Source: Paraphysomonas bandaiensis (taxonomy: Eukaryota; Chrysophyceae). From it: DNA of 64,000 bases. The stretch covers positions 52,532 through 116,531 of the forward strand of contig CBFFRP010000275.1 of assembly GCA_965644295.1 (NCBI GenBank), read 5' to 3'. Positions 35,244 through 48,634 of this stretch are shown one piece after another. Position 1 is the stretch's first letter, and each line of letters opens with the position of its first letter. A program made the translations under genes and the position numbers. The notes under the pieces were generated by a model that saw nothing but the letters and a program-made list of their open reading frames with translations, was not told the DNA's origin and did no database searches.

Positions 35244-38200
35244 ATGCGTCATTCTATCGCTCGTTTAGATCAAATAAGCAAGCATATTATATGGACACGC
35301 TTGTTTGGAGACAAAAAGTATCCTTTGGTTATGCTGAGAGCTGTATATGGTAATCCAGACAAAGGGTTGAGAACTGTCATAAGAATGTTCGATAAACGAC
35401 AGCCTGAGCTCGATATTGATTCAAGTTATGCTTTGAATTCAGATAGAAATAAACACACACTTAAAGGAAATCAGTTTCCTTCAGAAAATCCGTCTGATGT
35501 TCAAGAGGAGATACAGCGTCGAACGAGAGAGTTAAGTACTTTGTCAATGTCTGCAGATATGAAGTACGATCATTGTGCTTATCTATTGTCCCATATCGAA
35601 ATGCTTACGGCTGATGATGTATTTCTTGTGATCAGTACATATGCATGTCACCGTTGGAAATTCAGTAGTTCTGAAGTCACAGCCATATCAAGTCGCATGA
35701 ATGCTCTACCTTCTACGTCGATCACAGCAGATCAGCTCAAGAGGCTTTTTAACTCCATTCAGTATCTGAATAATTCAAAGGAGTCGGATTTATTGAAGCT
35801 CTTAGAATCTATTTTGCCAATATTACAGAATTATACCGACGAAATAACGCCCGATATGTTTAGTTTTATGATAAATGGGCTTCGTCATCTATCATCTCAT
35901 CATCTGGTGGTGCGAACAACAATAGCAACTCTATGCAACAAGGCTCCCACAGTTACCGAAATTTCCTCCAAGCACTTGTCGAGGCTACTTTATAGTTTCT
36001 CTAGTATGCATAGCGAATATGTTGAAGTTCAATCTATTGTCAAACTCGCCACTAACTGGATACAAGTTTGTCGTGATGAGTTCACTCCATATGAGTGTGC
36101 GTTGTGTCTCCACGGCGCCAAAAGGTTAAAATCTAGTGACCCTTTTATCGAGACCTTCATCATTAGATTAGCGGACGTATTACATAGATCAGAAATGATG
36201 TGGAGTGAAAAACATATTGGAATTGCTTTTCGAGGTATCCAGGAATTGGATTGTACGCATACTGCAGTGAAATACCTCCTTAAGGTGTTGCTGATAAAAA
36301 TACTTACATCTCAAGGTCCTTTCTCCGGGGCAACAATCGGATCGGTGTTATACTCCTTGAAAAACATGTCCAGTGAACATTCGGAAGTTTGTGATATCCT
36401 GAAGGTTATAAGACCGCATCTTAAGCGGGCCTCTACACCTCTGTCAGGAAAAGACATCGGCTCAGCGTTTTTCGGAATCAGGAACCTTTCCATGACTCAC
36501 CCTCATGTGTCGAAGGTATTTAAGAGCTTATCACAGCTGCTTGAGACTCACGTAAAAGAAATTGATGGGGTATGCTTGGGAGCGGTACTGTACGGTCTCC
36601 AGGGATGTGATCCTTCTCATAAAGAAACCGTAAGGGTGTTGATGCGGATCTTACCTCATCTAAAAAGTTGTCGATATATGAATTCTGTGTCTGTGTGTAT
36701 GTCTCTGTATGGACTCCAAAACCTCAATTCCGATATTCCGGAGGCAGTGGAAGTGCTTAATCTACTCACTCAGCTGCTTATGGGAGTCGATGGAGCAAGT
36801 GCAGTTAATAGTGTTTCCTCTGATGAGTTTGATCCTAAATCTGAGGAAAAGTTTGATGTGTGGTCCGACCACCATATCAGTTCAGCTTTGTATGGTCTTC
36901 AGGGTATGCACTCAGACCGTACTGAAGTCACACAGTTCTTGGTAGTTTTCCATGACAAGATATCTCAATTTTCGGGACCACTGTCTGCGCAAGCCATGGC
37001 GAACGCGGTTTATGGACTCCAGAATATGAGTTCGAATCATGTTGGTGTATTAAAAATTGTTGGCTTATTAGCATCTCTCATCCGAAGTAGTTCATGTACT
37101 ATCAATGGCCAAGCGATTGGCAACATGTTGTATGGAATGAGGAACTTGAGTTCTGACCATGATGAGGTCCGTGCCTTATTGGCAGCCATACACGAAAAAA
37201 TTCAATTTTCCTTAAAGTATGGCGAGGTTAAAATGACAGCCCAGGGTATATGTAATGCGTTGTACGGTTTACATCATTGTACCAGTGATTGTGTGGAGGC
37301 GCTCAACATTATACGTGTACTATCGCCTCTTATTTCATCGACCGAGGGATATACCTCGCAGGGTATATCAAATGCACTCTATGGACTAGGAAATATGTCC
37401 AGTGAATGTCAGGATGTACGGAATCTTCTTACTATTTTATATACGGAAACCAGGGGATGCCCTGATGAGTTTAGTGGCCTGGCGATAGGAAGTAGTTTGT
37501 ATGGGCTGCGTATGATGTCGAATAAACACCAAGAGGTATGTGCATTCAATTTCACATGGAATGTAGTTGTATGGAACGGTTTTGATATGTAGTACAGTAT
37601 CGTTGTCAATAACTATAAATTAATGGTGCTTGTGACACAGGTTCGTCGAATATTAAGATGGCTAGCGGTGAAGCTTGCCAGAAGTCGAGATGAAATGGAT
37701 GGGGCCAGTCTCTGTATGTCCTTATACGGTAAGTTACGGTTGACATTTTGTTGTGTCCGTAAGTGTAGGGCTTGAGTCTGGCACACATTCATATTGACCT
37801 TTTGTGTCGTTTAATCACGTATAGAGAGTAGCTCTAGCTCATAGTGTGGTTTGCTTGCATATTTGCCTCATATATGTCCCTGTTATGAATGACAGGCCTC
37901 AATCGCATGACATCAAGTGACCTCGCTGTTCTTAATATTGTCCATCTTCTTGCGGAAAAGCTGTCGACTACCACACAACGTGTAACTGGTCATCATCTAA
38001 CATGTGGACTGTACGGTCTTCGCAATATGAACTCTGAGTCCACTGAAGTGCGGCACTTGCTTAGGGTGGTCACGGACAAATTACAAAAATGCGATGGTCA
38101 CATATCACAAATGGGGTTTGATCATGGATTTTATGGTATAGCGAATATGAGTTTAGGATATAAAGTGACCAGAAATTTGTATCAAGTATTAGAACAGATG

Positions 38201-38299
38201 GAATTAGTGCAAACACCACGTAGATTTGACTTTAGTGCTGATGATGCAATAGATAGAAATGCAATTCACGATTACTCTCATCCTAGAAAAATAGAGTAG
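35244..38299 (+). CDS. Alpha-solenoid protein with about 18 LYGLxNMSS repeats
   Basis: 927 aa in three exons: 35244-37535, 37641-37728, 37896-38299, phases consistent. From about residue 150 to near the end there are some 18 repeats of roughly 37-50 residues, each with a core such as ALYGLQGMHSDRTEV, AVYGLQNMSSNHVGV or MLYGMRNLSSDHDEV followed by a leucine-rich second helix. This is a two-helix solenoid. The core resembles the NxLWAxAxLG helix of OPR/HPR/FASTK-type organelle RNA-binding proteins rather than PPR or TPR, but no RAP domain is seen. The N terminus (MRHSIARLDQISKHIIWTRL) is basic, amphipathic and acid-poor, a likely mitochondrial presequence. I infer an organellar RNA-related role; this is not shown. 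Start is the ATG at 35244, the first in frame. Confidence 0.78.
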
Positions 38300-39071
38300 C
38301 GGTGTGATATAGTGCCCATAGTAGTATTATAATATATATTTTTTAACAGTTTCTGTGAATTGGGCATACGACTATTTGAAATATATTGCTGCAAATCTGG
38401 AAAATAGCGCCACGAATAATGCAGTGCTACAGAAAAAAATTTATTACAGATGTAAAACAACGCACGTGATAATTATTCCATTTGAGATAGAGATAAAACT
38501 CACGACTTTATGACTTTATTTCAGGGCCTGGTAACCATTAATGGTAGTCCAGTTCCCGGCAATTATAATGGCATTACCATTAATGGCCATTAATGTCATT
38601 ATCATTAACGGCTACCAGGCCCTGCTTTATTTTACAACAATACACTGCATTATTGTAAATGACTATGCGATAGCCATTCATAATTCATAAGCACGGCTGG
38701 GAATTGCTCTGCTTATTTCGTGGTTCTGTAGTTCTTACTATGCACTATGCACCACATCTAATAGTATGTCGATTAGTAGAAACTCTCACAACTCTTTCAA
38801 AGCCAGTACAACTCAATCTAGTGATTACTTGACTTTTTCCGGGCTTATCAGTCATAGGAAGATGACAAGATGGGATGGTTCATTGTATGAAGTTATTAGG
38901 GTATATTAGTGTATCAGAAGAATTATACAATCGCATCAATAACTTAATTTAAGTTTCTATGCAGCTCTTATTCTTTACACGGCTCAATAGCACCCTTTAA
39001 ATGTGTCTATCCACTTGTACACTTAAACTGCCACGGTATGGCGACCATATCTATACACATTTCTCCCTAGA
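38300..39071. other. Intergenic region between convergent genes
   Basis: 770 bp between the ends of the solenoid and COMMD9 genes. It contains one intact hAT-like MITE (38522-38624); the rest is AT-rich with no gene. Confidence 0.5.
38522..38624. mobile_element. hAT-like MITE, copy 2 (intact, perfect 8-bp target duplication)
   Basis: 103 bp. The left end CAGGGCCTGGTAACCATTAA and the right end ATTAACGGCTACCAGGCCCTG are imperfect inverted repeats. Both flanks are CTTTATTT (38514-38521 and 38625-38632), a perfect 8-bp duplication. The interior is rich in short ATTAATGGC palindromes and is non-coding. It shares the segment CAGTTCCCGGCAATTATAAT with the 53236 copy. Confidence 0.92.
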
Positions 39072-39999
39072 CTAACCCATCGCTCCTAGCTGGTCGCGAA
39101 TCCTCCCCAGTCCATCAAGCATCGTGGACAGAGCTTGAGCAGAGAGCTCAAACGGAACCTTTTCCACACTTGGGGGAAAGTTAGTCGAGCACGGAGTTTG
39201 CTCAATTTCCAGCTCCACTAAGACCGACGGAATGTTCATGCGCACCACCTGTGTACTACATCATTTACAGAAGAATACATCGTAACAGTGCATTGCATAG
39301 ACATTTCACCGCATATATCACATCACGAATTGTGCAATAGAATACCTCGGAGGAAGCTTTTTTAACGTTCAGGGACCAGTCCACGTCAACGTACTTGGGT
39401 AGCGATATCCTGTTCAGAGCAGAAGCCTCTCTCCATATTTCTAGCTTGCTACTGATAATCTGCAAAAATAATAATCAAAACGTTTTTCATAGCGCTGGGA
39501 ATATCCTGAATGAATGACAACTAACAGACAAAACAGAGACTTTATCAACGACAGTCTAGTGTGTCAACTGCAGTTCGAAGATGCAATAATCATACCTGTC
39601 CAACGAGTTGCTTGAGCTTAGCATTCACATCACCCCCAACTTCTTCATAGAGTTGGGCCAAATCGCTAATTTCTCCACTCTCCAATACACATTTAATGCA
39701 CACTAGTGCGGCTTCATATAACTGACATGTATATATATGTGCAATAAGATATACTGACATTAACATATGAGAGAATACACACCTCAGAGGCTTCATCAGT
39801 GGTCTCTAATTGTAGAAGAGATTGAATGATTGGGGTGATTGTCTGTATATATATGAATGATGTGTGTTATGTATATGATATGAGGGCTTACAGAGGAACT
39901 CTCGTTACGAGATGTATAGACCAGATTGAGGATCTTCTCCACTACACTCTTAGAGGGGGCTTTAAGTAGATGGTTTAGTGCTGTGATATTATTGGACAT
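39072..39999 (-). CDS. COMMD9: COMM domain protein 9
   Basis: 194 aa in five exons: 39999-39892, 39842-39783, 39721-39596, 39459-39346, 39248-39072; phases all zero and consistent. The N-terminal half is helical. The C-terminal COMM domain starts with LPKYVDVDWSLNVKKASSE and ends LSAQALSTMLDGLGRIRDQL, which matches COMMD9 rather than other COMMD family members. COMMD9 belongs to the Commander complex with CCC and Retriever and acts in endosome-to-surface recycling. Length equals the animal protein (about 198 aa). Divergent from the SUMF2-like gene. Confidence 0.93.
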
Positions 40000-40426
40000 G
40001 GTGTGATATTGGTGCTTGTGTATGAGGGGTTGGTAGAGTTATTTAGTATATGATCCACTGCAGCGCATGTACTGCATACATATATATGTGTATATGTGTA
40101 TATATACATGCAGCTACAGAGGATGTAGGAACTACAGCAGTATCCATGTACAGTTGTATGTACATATTCCAGTTGTACCGCTGTACCTGTGCACTTATAC
40201 ATTGAATCAGAATGTACCACCGTATACAGCAGTACAATATAAGGTACACATAGTCTGACATACATCAGATCTGATGTACCTCTCTACAATACAAAGGTAT
40301 ACATACAGTACATCTGTACACAGCTGTGGAGTACAATGATATGGATGATCTACACTCAGTTCAATTGACCACTTCGCATTACAACACTTATCTTCTAGTA
40401 CTTAAACACACTACCTATCTAATACA
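40000..40426. promoter_or_regulatory. Divergent intergenic region COMMD9 / SUMF2-like
   Basis: 427 bp between two ATG codons, rich in TGTA/TACA motifs and a (TA)n tract at 40078-40105. Promoters of both genes must lie here. Confidence 0.45.
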
Positions 40427-43162
40427 ATGAAGTGGTTAGTAGTGTATTTATTGGCATACTTGCTGCCGTATACGAAAGGAAGGAAAACACCGGAGCCAAG
40501 CCCTCCTGTGCCTCTAGATATAGAGGAGATCAACCATGCCCAACTCTCTCATATGGTACGTATACATACATGTATATATAAAGGCTGTACTGAAGTATAT
40601 TATTATTATTTTTCTAGTTGTATTCTAAACAGTATTTAACTGTATTTACTTCTATCTATAGGCTTATATTACAGGTGGGTCATATTATATGGGCTCCCAA
40701 TACTTTAAGAAGGGTGATAAGATTGCACCGGCTGGTGTGATGGATGGCGCTAAACCTCGTCGAAAGGTTACTGTCAAGTAAGGTTTTTAATCTATCAATG
40801 TGGCTTATAGAGTCTATTGCTCTCTATTAAGATACTGTACAATATATATACTATATATAGATATGTATGTATGTATGTATGTGTATATAGATAACCATAC
40901 AGTACACCACACAATCAAACACTGTATGTATCACTCATATATACGCATATATACAGACCCTTTTATATGGATAAGACGACTGTTTCCAACCTTCAGTTTG
41001 CTAAATTTGTCAAGTAAGTGAATCTGTTGCACTTCTTCACTTCATGATATGAAATATCTTATAGGGACACTGAATACATATCTGAAGCAGAGAAGTTTGG
41101 GTGAGCGTACATACATACATACGTAGCAAGTGTATGTATACTCGAAGAGTGTGTATCAGCTGATGCTGGTTTACGTGTATATACTACCAGACATGTATCA
41201 CATATACACGTCAACTCCATTCCATATATAAAGTAACTGATGAGATAGATGGTCATTTGTTCTTGATGGTTTGGTGTCACCTGATACTAGAGCGGAAGTA
41301 GATGGGGAAAACGGCCTGGGAAGAGTCAAGTATGTGATGAATATCAGCGTATCTCACTATGAATGTTAGAGTTATGTGTATATATGTATGGGTGATATTG
41401 TCAGTGTGTAGGAGTGTCTTAATGATAGTTTAACTGTCTATATATACATATATATAGAGATGCTCCACACTGGCTGGGTGTGAAGGGAGCCTCGTGGGGT
41501 CGGCCACTTGGGCCAGATAGGTGTGTAATGCCGAAGCTCCATGTGGAACGTTTATGCTGAGTGATTCTGTCTGACACTGATGAAAATGTGCTGTATGTGC
41601 ATTATCGTGTAATGAGTTGGAGCACAGGAATATGACTGTGCGTAATATGTGTTGTGTATGTCCCGATTTTATGCCATTCATACATGTGTACGTATAATCC
41701 ATCTGGTTTCAGCTCTTTTGCTTTCTTTGGAGGGTATCCTGCAGTACATATTTCCTATGATGATGCTCAGGCGTATTGTAATCATTACGGTGAGTGATTT
41801 GTCAACAGATAAGACAGTGATGTATACATGTGATGTAGAAGAAAAAGATAAGTGTGTATGACACGGATGCTACAGATATGTTGCATGGTATATGCTTTTC
41901 ACATGTATGTGCTGTAGGCTTGCGACTCCCTTCTGAGAAGGAGTGGGAATTCGCCGCGAGGAATGGGTATGTAAATAAAACTTATCCCTGGGGTAAGTTA
42001 TCTTCTTGTAAACAACTCCCAATTCATGGGAAGATCTTTGTTCTTTTTCATATTGTGTTAGCATATTGCGACACGTGATCTATGAGTAATGAGTATATTC
42101 TAGGAAATGATACATATGTGGATAACCAGTTCAACCTTTGGCAGGGAAAATTCCCTCATCAAAATACAATAGCAGATGGATTTGTTGGTATGGGAACCAC
42201 CTATGCTGTATCATTACTTCACCTTCTTGTTGAAATTATTTCTATAGATTTCTTAGTGCTATTGAATATATGTCGTAGTACTTGTATTGACTAGTTCAAT
42301 CAGGGGTCGCACCTGTTGACTCGTACGAACCTAACACGTACGGTGTGTATAATCTCCTTGGAAATGTTTGGGAATGGGTCTCTGGTGGGACAGCGGAGAA
42401 GGTATAGTACTTGCTACATCAGCAAATAGTGTGTTGAGTATGGTGTTTGTGTGAAGTCGAATATTGCTCTCGTTGCCCTTCACAATACAGAGTCTGTGTA
42501 GATGCACTCGCATGGTTTTGGACACAATACTCAACAAATGCTATAACTAGACTACTTCTTTTGATTATATATAACAGAGAATTCTGAGGGGAGGTTCCTT
42601 TTTAGACAGTCCCGATGGCAAGTTTAATCACATTGTGGCGGTAGGTGTCTAACATTGTTTGGGACCAGCAATGTTATAGGATATTGTTGGGGTATATGTA
42701 GTAGTTTGCTATTTGTCGAATATTGGTTAAGTGGTATGTGTCACAACGTTAATATGCTGGAAACAGGTGAGTACGAAACAAGTTAATGCCGGTGACAGCG
42801 GCGCGGTTAATATTGGTAAGGTTTTCTTAGCGCACCCTCGCCCCTTTAATTGTCTATTAATTTTTCACTGTACAGTATACATTGATGATTGCTACTTACA
42901 TTGTAATCGTTTATTTATCGTATAGCTATTGGTATGAGATGTATATCTCACTTAGAATTAAGATTTAACTGTCGTGATGGTATGATGTATGTATACTCCG
43001 TGTATCCCTTGTATGATTTTGACTTCAGCTGTTTCGTTGTGCTGAATTTGAATGTTACCAGGATTTCGATGTGCAAGAAGTGAGAATGTAAAGTCAAAGT
43101 CAGAGAAGTCAAAGACAGATTCTACCAGTACTGATACGAATGAAGTGCATATAGAGTTATAG
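40427..43162 (+). CDS. SUMF2: Formylglycine-generating-enzyme family protein lacking catalytic cysteines (SUMF2-like)
   Basis: 342 aa, secreted or ER-lumenal. Thirteen exons: 40427-40555, 40662-40777, 40957-41013, 41065-41100, 41249-41329, 41458-41520, 41713-41789, 41918-41992, 42104-42187, 42304-42401, 42578-42640, 42767-42815, 43062-43162; all phases agree. The signal peptide is [18 protein letters not shown]. Family landmarks in order: [115 protein letters not shown] and GFRCA. The active-site CxxxxC of FGE, expected just after RGGSF, is replaced by [10 protein letters not shown] as in SUMF2. So it probably does not make formylglycine itself. The tail is Lys/Ser-rich. Confidence 0.9.
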
Positions 43163-43612
43163 GGGTGTGGTGGCATGTAAAAATAAGTAATGAAGATTGT
43201 GGAAAGTTGTGTTGAATTTAGAGGTGGTTATTAACTTATTATCGCCAGAATATCATGACATATTGTGAATATGTTTGCAATATTTTATTTGGACTGCTGC
43301 TACAACTCGCAGAAATATCGATTAGTCAGTGCTGTAGTGTGTATGCATTCGACAGTAGGCCTGGTAGAATTATATCGCGAAGTTTCGCAAGTCGCTTCAT
43401 TCATCACAGAATCAACTAAAGCGTTGTCGTATGTTGCAGTCCATAAAGTCTTATCATCCTTGGTCAGTAGTATTTATGCCTATATCGATTTATACCTATA
43501 TCACTAACCCTGCAATATCGATTATTTACTATTTAATTAATATGCACTTAGTAACCAAAAATACAATCAACTCTACAACAGCTATTACATTCACACATAT
43601 ATCAGAAACGTT
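43163..43612. other. Intergenic region between convergent genes
   Basis: 450 bp, AT-rich, between the ends of the SUMF2-like and MFS genes. The 80- and 64-codon frames here lack protein character. Confidence 0.4.
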
Positions 43613-46600
43613 TTATTTCTTGTAACTATGAAGGGTATATGGCCTGGATAAAGTTGAGGCCTGAAAGTGAGTATTGCTAGATGTAGGAGTTGAGTATAGC
43701 TCGTCATTGGAATTAAAGAGAGGTGATGACTGCAGTGTCTCCTGTGAAACAAGTTCGATTATCAAAGCACTGAATAAGAGAGAAAGGTACGTGATGAACA
43801 ACGATACAACATCTATCATTGTTAAATACGACTAACTTGTAGATAAATGACAGTGTATATTTAAGTAACGCATGGTATAGATATCTGAAACCCACTGTAC
43901 ATCGCAAGTGAATGAATATGTATCACGTTACACATGCACTTAGTATAGGTGGAAAGTAAATATTAATTCCGTAAATCAACCCACAACACCTCGTATAACT
44001 ACCAGTGTTTCGGTATGACCATGCAATATAATATTACAGTTACATATATAACAGCACACAAGCACGGTTGAATCTCAATAATATTAACGTAGGCAAACAC
44101 TAACTCACCTCATCATGAAGGTACTGGAATCCCCCAAGGCGCATAGTTTCGCTATACTTATGATCGTAAGACACGCATGCCATATCTCCTTTCAGTGACC
44201 CGACACTGCTACCACTCATACCCCGCGTAGGTACTCCAGGAACCTCCATTCCACTTTTTTGTTTAACTGACAGAGGTTTACTCGGTCTACTCGACTGCCT
44301 ATTAGATGGTTTATTAGATACTATGCGGGTTTGCCGGGAAATATGTTGTGGGGGTAACGCGGGAGATCCCGTGCTAGAATATTCAGTGAAGGATTTTCGA
44401 GTCTGAAATATTTGAAATCTAGATTCACTCTGGGACATTGTACGTAATCCTACAATCACGCTGAGAATACATACAGCAAAAAGAGTTTCCATCATAAACA
44501 GCACAGAATGTGTGTATAAACTTGACTCACACCAAAACAGTGTTTTACATTAAATCAAGTGCACACAATACTGCACTTACATCACACTACACAAGCACCA
44601 CAGAATATTTTATACGGTTAGGACGGCCTACCTAAAAACCCAGATCCAGATCCTCTTGGACAGCATCCCATGCACATATCGTAGTCTTCCATATCAAAAA
44701 GAGCATCTGAATCTTCGAAAACGATACCTAGACATCAGCACTTATTGCATATCGCTGTAGCCAGGCACTATACCAATCTATTCTAACTATATATATGTGC
44801 CACACCTTTAAACATTGCATTGCATGTGTATCACAAATCGCAACACATATGTTATAACACTGGAATAATACACATATAGTCCACCCACCAGTAGTCTCGG
44901 GCAATGAAAGAAATATATATACTCCACAAAGGACACAAAGTAACGCGTTCACAGTCCAAAGATCTGAGCATATTGGCTTAGCAAGTGTACAGTGCTACAA
45001 AATTAGGAAGAATACCTGCCGCGAAGTGTGACCAGTCACTCACCAGTAGCAGCTCACTAGCGTACTTATACACGGTAACCCCTTAGAGCACACAATCATA
45101 CATTGGTCATGCAACATAAAAGACAAGTATATATTCTGGCTTGATTCCTTGGAGCATATTCACAAATGGAAACAACGTTGAGTATATTGCAGAGAATATA
45201 TATATATAGTGCAATACATTCTACAGCATAATTACCAGCAAAGTTACACGCATATACAAGCGACACAGCCTTTGCTCTCGCTCTCAATGGGAACACCTCC
45301 GTTGGTAGCACCACAGCAGCTACGCCTACAAAATATAAAATACGAAATTTAAATACTCTTACTTCACAAACCTATGGACACATAGAAGGCAAAGCTATAA
45401 AACATAACAAATCCCGAGTAGAAGAATCTCATCAAATAAGATTTGAACGATATATCACTCGTGAGAGGTCCCTGAGAGTACCCCTCGTAGGGTCCAGAAA
45501 CAGAATCTTCTAAACTGCCAACGTACACCATCAGAGCAGCCATAGACGAAAAGAGAGTCATCACAGAAAGCCCGCACAGGAGCATATGTCGACGGCCATC
45601 TTCATCAATATTATCACACCCTACATCACAGTCAAGGTACAGCGGCGTAAAATATAATACGGCAGGGAACTAAAAATCTGGGCTATAAGTGTACTTCTAT
45701 TCACCTACGATAGCGCCACTGACGGAAGCAATGAATATCAAAACCAGGGCCACCAAAACTAGATCGTGGCTATATGACTTCTCAATGACTCGAAGAATAA
45801 CGACCCCATACTCCGCAAATATCTATCAGTGACTTAAATACTAAAAAATAAGCACGATATACAACGCTCTACTTACCCGTTGTCCAAGAATCGCATGAGC
45901 GATATGAATCACAGTCATTACCCCTACTCTATATCTCATGGATAGGTCTGAGTAAAGAAGCTGTTTATAGGAGTTCTCATGCCTAGCATCATACGCTAGT
46001 GCCCGATACATGCTGTTAAATTCAGAAGCCACCTTCATAAGTACAACGATCAACACCAGGATAGCAACAGAGCAGTACGCAGCAATGTCAAAGGGAAACA
46101 CTATCATACTTATAGACTTGGGCATCCACGCAGTGTATTATATATCTTACCTCGGTAGTACATCTAGCTTGTTCAAGAGCGGCCAGTCCGTCTGCAATTA
46201 AACGCGTTTGTAAACTAATTCACTGAGGAAAGAGTCGCATCATGCTACACATCTTTCTATGCATCACTCTATGTGTAGAGGTGTATCCAAATATCCGTAA
46301 CATAATGGCATTACCTGCAGGAGTCTTATGGGCCACTAGCCACCACGGCGTCTCACTGAGCATTACCATGCAGAGAAGAAATATTAGGGCAGGACCCACT
46401 GGAAATGCAACGCAGAGTCTCCATCCATCACTTTGATGTATAGATATGTAAGATACACACACTGCAGTGAAAGAACCACACAGCGATAGCACCGGAAACA
46501 CCCCTATGTTACGGCATGAGATATACAATACATTTTCTTTCTATAGTAAAAGTAGGACAGCGAAAAAGTAAATGCATACGTACAGGAAAGAATGGTAATA

Positions 46601-47394
46601 TCTATGCGATACAAAACAACAGTAAAGACATCGTTCCACTTACCGCAAGCTCTTCCTCGTTTAGTAGGAGGGGCCATCTCAGCTATATAAACAACTGCAG
46701 TTGTCGATAGTACAGCCACTATCACTCCAGTTAAGAACCTGTACACCAACATATAGGCAATGACCATCACGTCTCGTAGTAGATACACCATCAAACCAAA
46801 CCATAACACATTGGAGACTATCACTTCATATCCACATCATACACAGCACTCCATGGTAACCTTGCAATCAGCAACCATAGATCATTCGTACTCGTAGCCA
46901 TCCAAGAAACAACAGCAGCAAGGCATGCAGTAAAACACAGCAAAACCGGTCGTCTAGATAACGATATTAGTACACTTCGCAACATATCCATTGACATCAA
47001 AAACATGTCTTCATATACAAATAATACATAAAAATATACATATATAATGAAATGTAAGACCAACATGATATACACACCTTCCAAAACTATCTGAGAGTCT
47101 GCTGCTAATGAGAGCCCCTATAATCTCCCCCACATAATACACGTATAAATATCTCTTAGCAAATAGATCCGCATGTATAGTGATATATTCTAAAAAATTT
47201 CGATCTTGAATAAGTAAAAGAGATATAACATCAATATATCCTTGAAGAAACCCAGCGATAGATACCATACATGCGATATATATGATATACTTGTCTCCTG
47301 TATGTGTATGTAGAGAGAGTTATAATAATAGAGATTATATGGATAGTAAACCTCTCTGTCTGTCCTGTCGAGTGGACATTGATGATGAATTCAT
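43613..47394 (-). CDS. Major facilitator superfamily transporter, sugar-porter-like
   Basis: 661 aa, 15 exons: 47394-47352, 47297-47078, 46953-46861, 46738-46644, 46503-46315, 46191-46151, 46032-45877, 45822-45705, 45620-45372, 45325-45236, 45081-45044, 44976-44889, 44727-44632, 44449-44109, 43741-43613; all phases agree. Motifs in order: SDSFGRRPVLL (loop 2-3), IAR-FLTG then VVYIAEMAPPTKRG (TM5 end), SETPWWLV after TM6, GCDNIDEDGRRHMLLCG (second loop 8-9 copy), VVLPTEVFPLRARAKAVSL and LSLPETTG after TM12. These are the sugar-porter signatures, with the spacing expected of 12 membrane segments. The C-terminal ~190 aa is a hydrophilic, Ser/Pro-rich, basic cytoplasmic tail, longer than usual. 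The substrate (sugar, inositol or organic ion) cannot be told. Confidence 0.85.
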
Positions 47395-48634
47395 GTCCGT
47401 GACAGAGAAATAGTGTTATATTTTATTTATGAGAAGGATGTTTATGATTATAGTTATATATATATATGTGCACTGGTAACATACATACATATCAACATAG
47501 GACTGATTCTAGATTTACACACTTATGTACACTGCTGTATGTGTGTATGTATAGGTAGGTACAGTACGTCGTAGGTGTATGAATGTACAGAGTATGGATG
47601 GACTGCGTATGTAAAACTTTACTGGTTTTTAGGCACACCTCGAATATTGCGATGCATATACAGTACTACAGTATGTGAAACTTTCAGCTACACGTAAAAA
47701 TTGGCAGTTTTCTTTACGAAAACCCTCATAATACAGTAGAATAATGCAATACTAGGAGTGATCAGATATGGCCCGATGGTTGTGTATGTATCTTCTGTAA
47801 GATCATACTGAGCACTGCTATTAGTAACATAAATGACACACATCCACATACAGACACTCGAGAATGATTTGAACCACCCCTCAAATGAAGAAGAAAAGGT
47901 CATAGAAACCCATCCTGGATATTCTAGAGTACACACAGGCTTTAAGCGTGCTGTCTCTCTGCTGCATCATATGCATAGAACTCATACGCATAGAAGCCAT
48001 AAGCATATGAGGGGTCATGACCAGACATAAGCTGACTAGTAATCATCCCCTTATCACATAATCACGAGTGTTTACCTAAGATTGATTGATAGAACTAGAG
48101 ATGCATGTACTGCTTGGGGCAGAGTGTACTGACACAGGCATGTGTCAACTACATCATATGTTCTACAGGACTCCAGGCCACTGGAACGCCACCCCGTTTA
48201 TCCATTGCTTCAAAGGTGAATACTCGTAGAGATAAGTTATTCAGGACACAATCCGCAGTCCAAGTTTCTAATATTTGGGAAAAAATGACTCGAAAACTCT
48301 TACTAAATCATTCCCATTCCCAAATTTCCGAAATTTTAATTTGGACCGTCACCAAATGCCTACACTAGTCAAACAATTTGGGGTGTCCCCAGTACTGCCA
48401 AAATTAAAATTTCGGATATTGCGTGCATGTACTGAATGGAGATATACAATATATATCTACGATATAAGCATTCATAGATGAAATATTCTTGTATGGTTGG
48501 TGTATATCTGAAGGGCCCAAATGTGGTAAATACTTCAATACATATATTTACTATTTCTGCGACTGCTTCAATAGTAGAACCATTGGAGTTGAAGATATTC
48601 TGCGTATTGAGAATTCTGGGCAGAGGGTGATGCT
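47395..48634. other. Intergenic region
   Basis: 1.2 kb upstream of the MFS gene. It contains (TA)n at 47457-47468 and GTATGTA-like simple sequence at 47530-47560. 48180-48370 has an open frame (part of 48105-48368) that may belong to the damaged transposon to its right, but no motif is seen. Confidence 0.4.
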
